Below, piece after piece: positions 24,002 to 37,800 of a stretch of DNA of 64,000 nt. The notes beneath the pieces were generated by a model. That model was given only the letters and a program-made list of their open reading frames with translations, was not told the DNA's origin and did not search any database. A program made the position numbers and the translations under genes. The stretch is from Hydractinia symbiolongicarpus. Its lineage: Eukaryota > Cnidaria > Hydrozoa > Anthoathecata > Hydractiniidae. The DNA lies in assembly GCF_029227915.1 (NCBI RefSeq), contig NC_079885.1, positions 12,595,001-12,659,000 on the forward strand, written 5' to 3'. Each line of letters begins with the position of its first letter. Positions within the stretch are counted from its first letter, which is position 1.

Positions 24002-26265
24002 ACTCAATGTTTAGCTTTATTAACTTTTGCTTTGCTAGCTAGTGTTTACTGCTTTCTTCTTTTCAAGACGAATAACTGGCAACGAAGATAAGGGACATAT
24101 TTGTAGTAAATTTTGAACAAGGGTATCTTTCCATCGTGCGTTGTTGTCGGCTGTGATTTCTAACTTGGTACGGGGGCACAATTTTATCTTTAATAGCATA
24201 ACCACACAACAAAATAATATCAAATAAACTTGATTATTTTCAGGAACCATACCAACGCTTTTATTCTCTGTCTTGTTTTTTTCCTCGATGTTAAAACAAC
24301 TTTAATTTTATGCTTTGCCAACAGTGGAATTTATCTATTTATTATAAAACACCCTGAAAAAAAAACATGAATGAATAAAACATGTCTGCCGTTCCAGTGC
24401 AAAGTGCATAGACATTTGATTGTAACAAGAATCGTTCTACAACTATCACCAACAGCCCACGATGGCGTGATCAAAACATTGACCTGGTTTCTATGTATTC
24501 TAAACGTTTAAAATTGTTTAAAAGCAAATTATTTTTTATATATATTAGTACCGTTGCAAATTTAATTATAATTATTTTTCTAAAGTTCATTAAAAGTAAC
24601 ATTGATACTAAACGCGCTTTGTTTTTTTATTACAGCTGTTTTGAGGAAGAACATTTCCATGCTGAATAGAAACCATGCCTTAATAAGCTGGCTAGCTCTT
24701 AAAAAAAATCGTACGAGCAAACGTAAGATAATTTATTAACGGACTTTGTTATCTTACGATGAATTTAAAAATATCAAACCATTCAAAACATATAGGCAGC
24801 AATCAAAGAATTGCACACGATTTACCGAGAATTATTTGTGAAAACAAATTTGAAGTTGCACATTACAAATGTGGGAAAAGTGTTTAAAATTGCAGAACCG
24901 CTTTTCGATACATCGTAAATATTTCAGACAAGAAGAGGATGTCTGCTCAATAAAAAACGTTCTCAGCAGATTTTCTCTCTCTTTATCATATCAAAGTCTT
25001 TGAAGAATCGGAGATGAGATATAAAATCATTATTTCTCATAAGAAATGATGATTTTTGCTTTAAGTCTCACATGATTTTTAAAAAATCAATATTTTTGTG
25101 CATTAGCTTAATACCAGATTTTAAAGCGATTTTCAAATTTAAATGCAAATAACCTAAAATTTGGACCAAAAAGTTGATTTCTCCATACACCTTCTAAAAT
25201 TGTATATTCTGAAACATATACCTATTTTCTTTCAAAGTAGTTGTTTTTACATAGTTCAAACGAAAGACTTCATCATTAGTGATTGTTCATTTCCTCCTAA
25301 AATTTGATCTCTTTAAGTATGGGATGGTACAAATATTTGTAGAACTATAAGACAAGCGAAGCTATATCCAATCCTCCACTTTTCTACCTCCATGGTAAAA
25401 GCTAGGAGGATATATATATATACAGAGAGAGATGCGAGTCTAAACTAAATTTAGTTCTTCCGTATGTGTAAGTGCAGAATTCTTCAAAGCACGTCATAAA
25501 CTTCCGCAAATATAACTATACCAGTTCTTCTTGTGACTATATTTTTGTAATAAAATCTAACTCACAAAACAGTCAAATTCTTTTCTTGTAAAGTTTAATT
25601 CTCGCGAAATATCATCTCTCGCGCAAATTAGTTCTCGCTAAAATAATTCCTTATGGTAGTATAATAACTGTGGCTAAAAAAATTAGCGATCACGACTGCA
25701 TAATCAGATATAAAAATATAATTCAGACGGACAGACAGACAGACAGGCAAATTTAAACTTAATTCGTGCCAAGTTACCTTTTTGAGTTAAAGAGATTGAT
25801 TTTCTTGAGCGTTTGTCTGTTTCAACTTTATATCACTCTGCACATTTTAAATTTATGTAACCTACGATAAGTTTTAAGAGCAATCGCGGGGGTAGACCAA
25901 TTGTATTAAAAAAAATCGTACGATTTTACGAAAATCGCACCATTTTCAAATATTCAAAAAAGAAAATTCATTGGGAAGTATACTTTTGACTAAAATTACT
26001 GACATTTCCCTAATTTTCGAGCAATCTTGGATTGATATAGATACGTTTTTTTTATAAGAAACATGTTTATAAAAAACCTACATGGGATCATGGGAGAGGC
26101 CTAACGAAAAATGCTTTTAGAACTAGCTATTTATTTGATATAAGAAAATTGTTCTAGTCGTGTTCAGAAAGATTAGTCTTTTATGTGTACAAAATTTTAA
26201 CTTGATTTAACTTCAGAAATCGTCAATCGTTGTGGAAATTGTCATTTTAGTTTTTATATGTTGTG

Positions 26266-26990
26266 CAGTTAATTCCCAGTAACTTGAACCTCCAAGGGAC
26301 CAGAGAAAACAGTTCGACTTAACGAAAGTTCGACTTGAGCGAAGCTCCCGTTAATTCGAACTAAGACAAAAATGAGATATTAGTTCGAGTTAAGGCGATT
26401 TTTTCTTCAAACTCTATAAAATTTACAAATGTTACAATTTAGTAAGTTTTCACTGAAAGAAATTTCGTATGTCGGTTTGACCTTGTTGATAGCTCTTGTT
26501 CAACAACTCGACTTCTTAGGTTGATGTATTTGTGAAGATAGGCTACGTTTTCACTAAACAACATAGACTCCCGGAGTAACTTCAGAAGTAACTTTTGTTA
26601 CGTGCAAAAATGTATTTATTTTCTAACTCTTTTTTCCACTTCTCCAGCCATTCATCTGACGCTTCAAAAATTGTAAGATCATAACTTTCAGTACATTAAG
26701 GAGCCTTCTCTTTTATCATATTGCCATCAAAAGAAATATTTTAACTCCTTTGTAAAGAGAACCATTTAAGAATAGCTTTTTCGAAATTCTGGCTACATTT
26801 TATACCAGTATTCATTTTTTGAACATTTATTTTCTATTTAGACACTAACAAATTCGAGTTATCCAAAGAAATTAACTTAAGAGGGACCAAAAATAGTTCG
26901 AGAAAACGAATGTTATTAGTATTAAGAAATGTCCAAGGAACCGTAGAAAAGTTCAAGTTAACCGGTGTTCGAGTTACCGGGAGTCTACTG
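26266..26990. mobile_element. 725-bp non-autonomous element with pogo/Tigger-like ends
   Basis: The left end starts CAGTTAATTCCCAGTAACTT. The right end, reverse complemented, starts CAGTAGACTCCCGGTAACTC. The first 24 bases differ at about five positions. Inside both ends are repeated AGTTCGA..AACGAA motifs following GGGACCA (26293 and 26882). There is no ORF of useful size. The right end is followed by TA, as expected for pogo-type insertion, but the left flank (GTG) does not show a clean TA duplication. Confidence 0.7.
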
Positions 26991-27248
26991 TATATATTTC
27001 CCGGGGTCGCTAGGACCCACGAGGCTTTGTGTTATATCCCATAGTGCATTTTTGTATTAATAAAAGAGCCATGCGACATTTCTCGGTCTCGGTTAATATA
27101 ATTTTCACAGAAACAGGACGTGTGTCAGTTCTTGTGTTGAAGTTTACCATTCCATGTCTCGTTTTCAAGGAGAGGTTCAAATAATGAAAATAAGCAAATA
27201 GTTGTTGCAGGTTGTTTTTCAATTTTTTTTACAGATCTGTAACTTAAT

Positions 27249-27296
27249 CCTTGCCTATATTTCGACGAATATAAATTTGTCGAAATATAGGCAAGG
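27249..27296. repeat. Perfect 18-bp hairpin
   Basis: CCTTGCCTATATTTCGAC at 27249-27266 and its exact complement at 27279-27296 enclose a 12-base AT loop. A third partial copy of the arm (ATATAGACAAAGAA) follows at about 27312. Confidence 0.9.
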
Positions 27297-27337
27297 AACC
27301 AACTGAACTGAAATATAGACAAAGAATCAAACTTGAT

Positions 27338-27397
27338 CCCAGGGCTCTTTTAATGGCGGCGAGGCGCCACGTTTAGCAAAACTAGAAAAAAGCCCTG
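27338..27397. mobile_element. Very short MITE-like foldback, GATCCCAGGGCTCTTTT ends
   Basis: GATCCCAGGGCTCTTTT at the left pairs with AAAAAGCCCTGGGGTC at the right around a GC-rich centre GGCGGCGAGGCGCC. Similar CCCTGGGGACGAG and CCCTGGGATCGAGG motifs occur at about 500 and 605. At about 60 bp it is a deletion form or a solo foldback. Confidence 0.6.
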
Positions 27398-28854
27398 GGG
27401 TCGAGGTTGCATTTGAACCTACATTCCTCATATTTCCCTCATTTTTAACAATATTTTATAATTCCTGACCGAGTGGACACAATTTTTACATAAAAGAATC
27501 TTCTCAGTTTTAATTCTTCTCGACAATCTTGAAATTGAACTAAATACGAAAAGAGTCGAAAGAAAATTTCTGGCGTGAGCTTTATCTTCATTCAGTTGGT
27601 CAAAATTTTAAAAAAACAAAGGAGCAGCTATCGTTTGTCACAGGAAACCTATTTTTTCGGAGTTTCTCCCAGATCATTACTTTTACGGTTTTCAAGATTC
27701 TTTTCGCATTTTTGCCCCCCTTTTAAGGTTTTTTGTGTAAAACAAAAAAGACCCCAAAATAGTACAGTCAGATATTTGAATATATGAAAAAGCAAGTTTA
27801 AAAAATATTTACTCAACAAATTAATGCATAATTCATAAACAGATAGAAACGTTTCAGAATACATTTATAATACAAGGTTTGAAAAAACCCAGCTCTGAGT
27901 GAAATGTTTATTTTAACGAATCGTTGAGCGACTCATTTGTTTCTTAGGTTCCCTATTCATTCTGACGGAACTGAGTACGAAGTTATTTAACCAATCAGAA
28001 TCCTTGACAACAAAGAAAATAAATGTCATATTTTTCAGTTATGTTTTCACAACCATTGTTTACATTTAATATTCACAGTTCAGACATATGATACTCCTTT
28101 GGTAATTAACTTGTAAAAAAAGAAAAACTATTATTGGCTATCATTCGGTGTTGGCACATTTTAAAGAGCTGCTGACGAATACTCAATTTTGACATAAAGT
28201 CGATTTAATTTTTTTAAAAAAATTGCAATCAAAAAAGCAAAGAAGTTGGTATTTTATTCTGTTCAAACTGTTGAACTAATTATTCACTCGTTTCTGTTGA
28301 GCACAAAAAATATACAGTAAATAGAAAACTAAAACTCCTAACTGTAAATTCCTTTTGATGAGACTAATAAGCGATTAACAAGCGATTATCGGTATTTAGA
28401 ACTTGAAATAACAATACGGTCGAAAGATGCTCAGGATAACATATAAGGAAAACGTGGATCTTACAATAACGATAATTGTGTCTATAAATGGCATGCTGAA
28501 AGTGGAAATGGTAATAATTGTTTATCCTAAATATACTAACTCATATACGAAGCATCACAGTAAAAAAATATTATTCAACAACAACAAAGGAAAAACGAAA
28601 TCACCCAACGAAATATTACAATCCATTGAAAATTTAAAGACGAATCAAAAATGTACTAATGTTTCACCATATTACAAATCTACCATTTTTATTTCCATTT
28701 GAACAAACGCTTCCATGACTGCATCCAAAACAGCCAATCAGTAGTGTTGGCATTTAATTTCTTGCGCGGTAAAAAAAGAAAACAAAAAGTATGTCGTGAG
28801 ATTCGATATGCGAATTTGGAAATTATTCAGCTTGAAATCTATATTTTTTATCTT

Positions 28855-31800
28855 TTAGTATTGATAAAGGGCGGACGGAAAATTATCTACTTGACTTTGT
28901 TCTTGAACTGGTTGTCCATTAAAGTTGTAACTAATCCGAAGAAGCATACGAACCAATTCCTAAAAAATAAAACAAGTTTAAATTTTTATATATGCAAAAA
29001 GTACTATTTTCAATTCTGTTTTTTTAGAGAACAATTTTCCAGATTTAAGGTAGGAATATTTTTTACAGATCTCAGCCTTTCAATAGAACTTTCAACACCA
29101 GGGAACTTATTGTCTGTCTGCAAAAAATATAAAAACAAAGTAAACAAAAAATTTCCTATAATTTTCGATTTATATAATGGGCGGTGGAGTGAAGGGTTAA
29201 GGTAACTAATTTTTATTAAATTTTATGGTAGTATACAAAAACTAATGGGAAAAATGGTTGTGCAATGATTGAAAAAATAAAAAATAAGTGGCTACTGAAA
29301 ACAAACAATAACAACCTTGTTTGGATTAGCTACCATCATTGACTGTGTCACAACGCCACTACTTCCTGGAGGAAGGAGGTTCCCTGTTGGAGGTTGTAAT
29401 TGAAGTTTGAAAGACTAAAAATTTCACAATAAAATAATAAAACATCTATTAAACAAAAATAAATAAACAAGAAACAAAACAAAAACGCCAACAAGAAAAT
29501 GACATTCTGTTATCAATATTGTTATACCTTTGGTACAGCCGCTTGAAAAACAAAATCGGTCATCGGCGATACTCGTGAATTTTTTGCTGTCATAGTAACC
29601 GTAAATACATTACTGGTTTGTAAGTTTGTCATGTCAAAAGAAAATTGAATGCTCAGACCATTTTTATCAAAGGCTGTTATGGGCGGAATACCTATAAAAA
29701 CAACAAAACTTTCAATCATCCAGCTGCTGATGTGTGAAAAAGGTCTTAAAATAACCTAGCTGCACATAAGATGCTCTCATTGAGTTTGTTTTTGCACATA
29801 TATCATAAAAACTGAAACAGATAGCTATTCTAAAATACCTTATTTCAGGAAAATAACGAGGCACGTAATGAACGATCAAGAAATTAATGCGAATGGCTAT
29901 AAAAATTTAGCTCAATTGATTTACTAAAAGCATTAAAATAACTTTAAACAGGAAATTAAAAACAAAACCAAAATTCGACGACATGTTTATTTTTATTTTA
30001 AGAATGGGTTTAAATGACAACTAGTTTCTCTTGTTTTTGTAAAAAATTCTACAATATGCGTGCTAACTTTGAATTGCAATTTCCAAAAAATATATTTTGC
30101 AATTTTATTCATTTGATTTAAACGAACTATATTTGTTTAACATCCTAACAGACTTGTTAATTTCCTGAAATAAAGTAAGTTCTTTATAAAACATTCGCGT
30201 GTCAAGTAACTCTCGCCATTCTAATGACACCAAAAGATTTCACACAACAGGGACTAGTTTATCAAAATACCAAGCTATAAACCAAGCTAAAATAATTCAA
30301 TAAGTCAAGAAAGTCAAGAAAGGATACTAAACAAAAGATTACCTTCTGGTTGAGTCATATCCATAACAGGTGTAGACATAGCTTGAGTGGCAACCGCTGA
30401 ATTGTTAGCCGTACCCATGCCAAGAAGATCATTTAAAGATGATGGTCCATCCATTGGCATTGCTAGTAGATATTGTTAATAAAGTTGACAGTCGTGTGAA
30501 GAGTTTTTTAAGAAACAACAAAGATCAACAAATATCAGTTTTATTTATTTTCGAAGTCTAAGTCTATAAAAAGTGATTTTTTTTGCTTACTCAGAGCAGG
30601 AGCAGCTGCTGTTGCACCCATATCCAAATCACCAAGTAAATCCATCAATCCAGAGGATGATGACTCTGTTGTAGGTTGTTGCACAACTGGACTAGGATTA
30701 GTTATAGGCAATCCATCGCCTAAAAGATCTAACAACGAATCGGATTCTTTTTGTTGTGGGGTATGTGAAACTTCGATTTTAACTTTTTCGGCAGGAACTG
30801 CTTCCCCATTTACAGCGGGGCCTTCGAAACCTTCATTATTGTTCGATTCAGCCTTCACTGTCGGCATCCGTTCTAATAAGCCTGGACGTAGCGTTTCGTA
30901 CTTACGAAATATGGCGTCGTATTCAACAGATCTTTGTTGCAACTCCACATCGGTGTTTGTGGTGAAATTATTAATGATATACTGTATTTGCTCAGTACAC
31001 GTCGTAAAACGCGTGGTAAGCTTCATCAGAGCGGTAAGCGCGTACTCCTTCGTCACTTGTGATGTCAGCGTACTGTTTAAAATGCTTGACAAAACGTTTA
31101 CAACATCTGCTTCGGTTACCTGAAAAAGATAAACTGATTCACCTAAAATTCACCATTTATTTTTATACTTTAAATATTGTGGTTTAAATACTGTGGTTTT
31201 TGTCCGCCATCGCATCCGTTACCTTCCCTTTTACATTCTAACCTCATTTGTTCGGATAAAGTAATAAAGCCCACATCATCAATCCTAAAAGAAGCCTGCT
31301 AGTTAGTTAGCAAGCAAGTATCTAAGATGCTTACTCCCTGCGAAAAAACAAGTTAATGTCATAAGATTGAAAAGTGTCAAAGAATTTCTATATTTTTTTA
31401 AAAATCTTGATTGGTTCGTAAGATTTTTGACCTAGTTCCATTAATTATGTATGCTATCATGAACTAGCTAAGTGAGGTGCTGTATTTAACAGTTTTGCCA
31501 AGCACATGAGTTGAATGTTTTTTAAGTCAATTTTAATATTTAGTTACTACAATTATGTGCTCGATAACAGCAGTTACATGTGTTACATCTAGTTGATGTC
31601 ATAATTTCGCATAATAAGCGAAACTGTTAAGACCCATAGTTCAAAAACTGATAAAGATTTTTTAAAAAATAAAAAGATTCCCAGACAATTTTCAAAGTTC
31701 TTTACATGAGCTCAACTTGTTTCTTGGTAAGAGGTAATCTTTAAGCATGTTGGCATCACTAACGTCACATCAGATGTTGAAAATAAACATTCCAGACATA

Positions 31801-34800
31801 TCATAGTGTCACTTTCCCACAAAACTATAGGTAATAATTCTCATTTTGCTGAAACAACCTATTTGATGAAAGTACTGGTTTCAATTACAGCGGTAACTAT
31901 ATAAAAAAATAATACTAACGTTTAGAGGTTCATCCTCTTCTAAATCTGTAGACATAAGTAGTTCACCATACTCTCCAATACACCACGATGCAACTTGAAC
32001 TAGGGATGGCTGTAAAAAGAAAATTCACCATTTAACTGCTAAATTCTGTTTCAAAAAATATTTCTGTGACGCAAACGTTTAAAACAGTAAAAATAAGACT
32101 CATAAGCAGGTAAGATAGGAGCTTCCTAAATAAAAAAAAAGTTGAAGAAGAACTAACGAAAAAAGTTACAAACAAAACAAAGTGGAGAACATTGTTAAGA
32201 GGAGAAAATTGTTAAGTGGAGAACATTGTTAAGTGGAGAACATTGTTAAGTGGAGAACATTGTTAAGTGGAGAACATTGTTAAGTGGAGAACATTGTTAA
32301 GTGGAGAACATTGTTAAGTGGAGAAAATTGTTAAGTGGAGAACATTGTTAAGTGGAGAACATTGTTAAGAGGAGAAAATTGTTAAGTGGAGAACATTGTT
32401 AAGTGGAGAACATTGTTAAGTGGAGAACATTGTTAAGTGGAGAAAATTGTTAAGTGGAGAACATTGTTAAGTGGAGAACATTGTTAAGTGGAGAACATTG
32501 TTAAGAGGAGAAAATTGTTAAGTGGAGAACATTGTTAAGTGGAGAACATTGTTAAGTGGAGAACATTGTTAAGTGGAGAACATTGTTAAGGGGAAAACAT
32601 TGTTAAGTGGAGAACATTGTTAAGTGGAGAACATTGTTAAGTGGAGAACATTGTTAAGAGGAGAAAATTGTTAAGAGGAGAACATTGTTAGGTGGAGAAC
32701 ATTGTTAAGAGGACAACATGGTTAAGTGGACAACATTGTTAAGTGGACAACATGGTTAGCTAAGTGGACAACATTGTTGAGTGATGAACATTGTTAGATG
32801 GAGAACTGCTTTAACTTTACCTGAGTTTTGTCTTCCTGGATAGCTCGAAATAGTTGCTGAACAGTATAAGTGTGAAGTGTACTTGTATTTGATACTAACT
32901 GGATAAGATTCGACACGGCATCATCACGAACATAAGCGCTAGCCTGAACAAAAATATTTAACTTTGTGATATATATTAGCACCTAGGTAAACGATAGTTA
33001 TAAAAGCATTGAGTTTCTTGTTCTGAATTTTGGAAGATTTGTATAACTTAGACCTTCAGATTTTAATACTCTTGAGTAAAGTAAAAGATATTTGCAAGCG
33101 ATTTTAAAAAATACTTTCGGAATAGAAACTTTCACAAATTTCTTTTGAATGAAATTAAACTTAATACAGTTATTGTACATCATGAAAATGATCAAAATGA
33201 CAGCAATACTTTGATGTTATCAGAACCTTAAAATTTGTCCAAAAAAGCACTATTTTGTTACGAGTAATGGCCAATATCGAAGACTCTGAGTGTCTAATAA
33301 ATAAAATATAAAATTCAGTAATTAATATAGCCATAAAATATACCAAAAATGTTTTTTTTAAAAAACAGGCAGGGGTTGAATCCGGTAAGTAGAGAATAAA
33401 AAAGGGCAGATAAGTAGGTAGAAAACGCTAATATGAATGACTCACTGTAGTAAGAACTTTCAGTATCGTATCAATGTGCCATCTTTTATTTGGTGCAAAT
33501 CTCTCAGACACAGTAATTATATTTGATGTAGTGTATTGTTTGAATTCCACGTCACAGTTTTCCAAAAAGTGGATCAATTCCTTCATCATGCTGCGAATGT
33601 TTCCAGAGTTGACTAAAGCAAAACTGAGCTCAACAGCACGTCTGTAAAAAAACAAAAGTATAACCTATTATGAATTTACAGAACAGTAAACAGCTAAGCT
33701 GCAAATAAAACTAAAATAATTCACTGGCTTACTCTGATAAATTTTAATAAAATTCCCTAACTCCAGAATTTCATACTTAAAGGCAAATAAAAAACCTATC
33801 ACTCTATAAATTGAACCACCCCCCACCAAACAAGTTTTCGTTATCATCTTGCAATTATATAATTAAAATGTCTCACCCACTAAATACAAATTGTCCCTAA
33901 TTTCTTTAATAATCCATCACAATTACATAAGATATTTTCAAGAGATTCATGAAAATTCTTTATAATAAATCCCTGATTACTCAATTTAATCACATAAGGT
34001 GGTTTGATCAAGGCTAAATGAATTGCTAGGTTAACCATGAGAATCCAAAAACTTTAAAACTTGTAATTATATGCGACAAAAACCATACCTCCTTATAGAA
34101 ATATCTGGATCTTTCAAACACTCTAGTACTGTGCTACGGTGTCGTTGCACAGCATTGTTGTCAACAAGCAGCGTTTTCAGCAATGTGTTAAGAGCGACAT
34201 ACCTAAAAGAATGCAAACAGACATGGAATGAAATAAAACAACACATCCATTTTTAATTCGAATACTATGCAAAAAATATTTGACTGGTGACACAACTGCC
34301 AAACAATATCATAACATATTCAGGATGTGTCAGGGAAACATTATTTTCTGGCATTTTCTTTATACTAAAAAAGCCTTAACGCTTCATAGGACACGAGATA
34401 TCCTCAAAACATCTCATGCGCGCAATTTTGGGCAAATATATTTACACCTTATTTATGCCAACCCTTTACTACTCTCCAGTCAAGCACAACAGAGTTTATC
34501 CTAATATGCTCTTTTCCGTGTTTACTATCACAAAGGAGATAAATACCTTTTCTTAAACATTCAGATTTAAAACTAATTTTGGCTAAAACTAACAAGTAAA
34601 ATTGAATGAATGTAAGAAAAAAACAATTCTTTTCACGACATATTTCAATATACTTCCAACGGCGTTTTGGCCATGTAACAGTGTAAAATTAAAACATTAT
34701 TTAACTCAGATTTTGAACATATAATGTCTGCATACCTGATGAATTGAAACAAAAGCATGTGTGTCAAACATTACACTCAAACTGTAACAAATCAAATAAT

Positions 34801-37800
34801 TTTTTGGCCTTTTTATGAGATGTCCTATGGCAAAAAAAATTACTAACATCCTACCGTATATTTTTATCATTGTTCAGTAAAAATCGACCCAAAATATTAA
34901 TAGCCAGAACCTGAGAAGAGAAATTTGTAGTTTTCAGAAAAAGATATTTTAAAACATTACAATTTGTTCGATTCTTAAAAGAAGAAAAAAATACTACAGC
35001 CGTTATTTTTTAAACAACCACCAACTCTATCAACATTGTTAAACTTTCAAGCAACATCATTGCGAATTATAATTGCTTACCCTTAATCCACTTTCTGATT
35101 TTATATCCATAATCGTTAAAACAGTTTCGTACAAAACAGCGTTCCCAACATTCTTCGTTGTTTCTGTGTTTGTAGCAACCTGAACAACAATAAGACAGAT
35201 TTACAGAGATTTAATGTGAAAGAGTTAAAATCTTTAGAACAAAATACATTCCAAAACTACTTTTTTTCAAGCCTTTCAACATTTGATTGAATTTATTGAT
35301 TATTTAAATTTAAAGTCCCGAATAGACGGAACAATTTTGCAGATCAATTTTTAAAATAAAATATTAAACTTAAATTTATCTAAAATTGTTGTGTATATAT
35401 CATTAAAAAATAATAGAACGATAATACTCAAATAACAGAAAAACACAAATCAATATTCAAAAATTGATCTAATAAAATCAAACTGGTTTGATTTTATTAG
35501 ATCAATTTTTTGACAGACCAATATTATTTCAAAGAAAACCGCCGTCTGCTCACTCCCTTTCGAAACTCATGTTCGAATTTTCATTCATTTTAAATAAGAG
35601 AGGTAATAGTAGTAAAGAGAAACGCGACTGAAAATTATGTCAGATAATTTTTTATTACCAAGTACGTTTTGATCGTATCAAAATCCGCCAATTTTAATTC
35701 GTTCAGAATTGTACTATATGCTCCCCTTTCATTTCTGTGATGGAGCCAATCTTTCACCCAAACAGTTTTTTTTTCTAAGGGGCTAAAAACTTTAACTTAT
35801 TATAACTTTTTTGGTATAATTATTAATGAGAGCGGATTCCGGCAAATGTCCCGTCCCGCGCAATTTTCCTGTCCCGCCTATCATATAAACAGCCCCAAAC
35901 TTTTCTTGCGTGAAAGAATAAAACTGCTTAAAAAGATTACGGAGCACAAATTGTTTTTTCTTTGTTGTCGCTCATGCCTGATGTTATGATAAATTAATTT
36001 CAGATTATTCTTTATATTGTATCGTGTATGTATACAAAAATATTAAATCAATTTAAGGTTTGAATAATTAATAACGCAAAATTTTGACGTGTATTTTTCG
36101 AAAATTGATCTACAAAATTGTTCTGTCTTTTCGGGCCTTAACACGCAATGTTAAAGATTTCTTTAAGAACTTCAGTACGCTGGTATGAGATTTTATTTGC
36201 CAAAGTGATTAAACGAAATTAAACGTCTTTTTTTGTAAAAATCGTCAAATTTGATTTGAGCCTGACTGTTTCTTAATATTTTATTTTTTGCAGTCTGTAA
36301 TGTTAAAAATAGTTTATCTTAAATATTTTTGAATATTTTTGATATATGTAATATATATAATATACAAACCTCGCTCAAGCTTAACGTATGTGCAACAGTC
36401 CCCTAAATTCCTAGCGGGAATATTATACACCAAAAACTTTACCTGTGCTAATAAATCATTCATAGTTTCGCTAGCATCGGAATCTTTATGTCCTAACAAC
36501 CTTAACAAACGCAGTGCATTAACCTAAAAACAAAAGGTCAGGGTGTTAATAAGCCAGGGGTAAAAATACTTTAGACTTGGAAAGATTAGGAAATAGAACA
36601 AAACGATGCAGTTAAGATAAAAACCAAAACTTGTATAGAAAAAATCAAAAATTATTCACCAAATGAATGGATTTCTTTTTCTAAAAGTGTATCAATTTTT
36701 TAGCATACATTTGATCCAGGTTACGTTGGACAACATGATTTTTTTACATTTGGTAACCGTTGTTATGTAGCAAGCAATTTTATGTGAAGAACTTGTATTT
36801 TTTAACAATACTTATTCTTAGCTTTTCTATATCACTTTTTCAATCCTGTTTTCTCCATTTTATTCTTGTTTTGTTATTAGGTCTTTTTTAATAAATTATT
36901 TTACTCTTTTGAGGAACTGCAAATAACATGGGAATTTTGACCTTAGCTAACACTCTGCAAATTCATTCTGCCAAATCCTACTTTTAAAGATGCTGCATGA
37001 TTGTAACTCATTCAGAAAGCAAGCAACAGACCTGAAGAAAAGGATCACTTATTCCATTAACATCATGTTCTGGAGAATACCCTGATTGAATTAGCGATTT
37101 CAATGAACGAACTAAGTTGGGCACATACTAAAAAATAAAATAAATATGTTTAATCAAGAAATATATTAATAGACAGAGTAACCTAAATCAATCGTACAGA
37201 TATTCCAAAACTTAGATTCTCAAATTCACCCTTCATCCTAATATTATTAAGTACAAGACGAACTACAACAGCTGCACGGCATCAATATTAAGTGTCAGTC
37301 CACATCGCTATAGTATGATCTTTGACACTGAAGTATCAGTCTTAATTAAAAGTGTTTGGATAAAGCAAAATAAAATTAAATAAGGTTTTATTAAAATCTG
37401 GTACATACTCGTCTAAAATGGGAAACAACATCTTGATTAAGGATACACATCTCAGCAATAAGAACAATTGCAGTTAGTTGAACACCTGTGCAGAAATTAA
37501 AAATGGTTAGAATACTTTTCCAATTGCTTGGATGTACCAAATGGTGCTGTCTGTGAAAAGATTTTTACAAGACGAAATAAGTAAGCATACCATGGTTATT
37601 ATCGCTCATTAACGATCTTGTTAAAGGAATATACATCTCCATAAGTTCAGGAACTTTTCGAATAACTCGGACAGCACATAAGCAGGCCTAATAATCAAAT
37701 TAACACTATCCATGCAAATTCAATTTTACTCAATAAACCAAATTAAGTGTACTTATCATAAAATTGCTTATCTTTTTACAATTCAGTATAGCTCTAGATA

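Larger units (their letters stand above)
24002..28854. other. Intergenic region between ISYNA1 and AP1G1
   Basis: No gene is supported. It contains an AT run and GA-rich microsatellite near 25408-25435, a CAGACAGA run at 25726-25748, the inverted-repeat element at 26266-26990, an 18-bp hairpin at 27249-27296 and the short MITE-like foldback at 27338-27397. A 71-residue open frame on the minus strand at 24035-24250 sits where the ISYNA1 5' exon may be. I cannot tell whether it is a real small ORF. Confidence 0.6.

Noticed and set aside
24035-24250. 71-residue minus-strand open frame with a hydrophobic start, as a secreted peptide gene
   Set aside because: Overlaps the likely ISYNA1 5' exon and promoter area; no mature-peptide pattern or second line of support.
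28699-29205. 168-residue open frame on the plus strand
   Set aside because: It overlaps, on the opposite strand, the last AP1G1 exon (28855-28959), whose splice phase and conservation are clear; the plus-strand frame is AT-rich noise.
30839-31123. 94-residue plus-strand open frame
   Set aside because: Antisense shadow of the large AP1G1 exon 15.
32181-32807. Possible CRISPR-like array
   Set aside because: Units are contiguous 17-mers with no unique spacers, inside a eukaryotic intron; a minisatellite.
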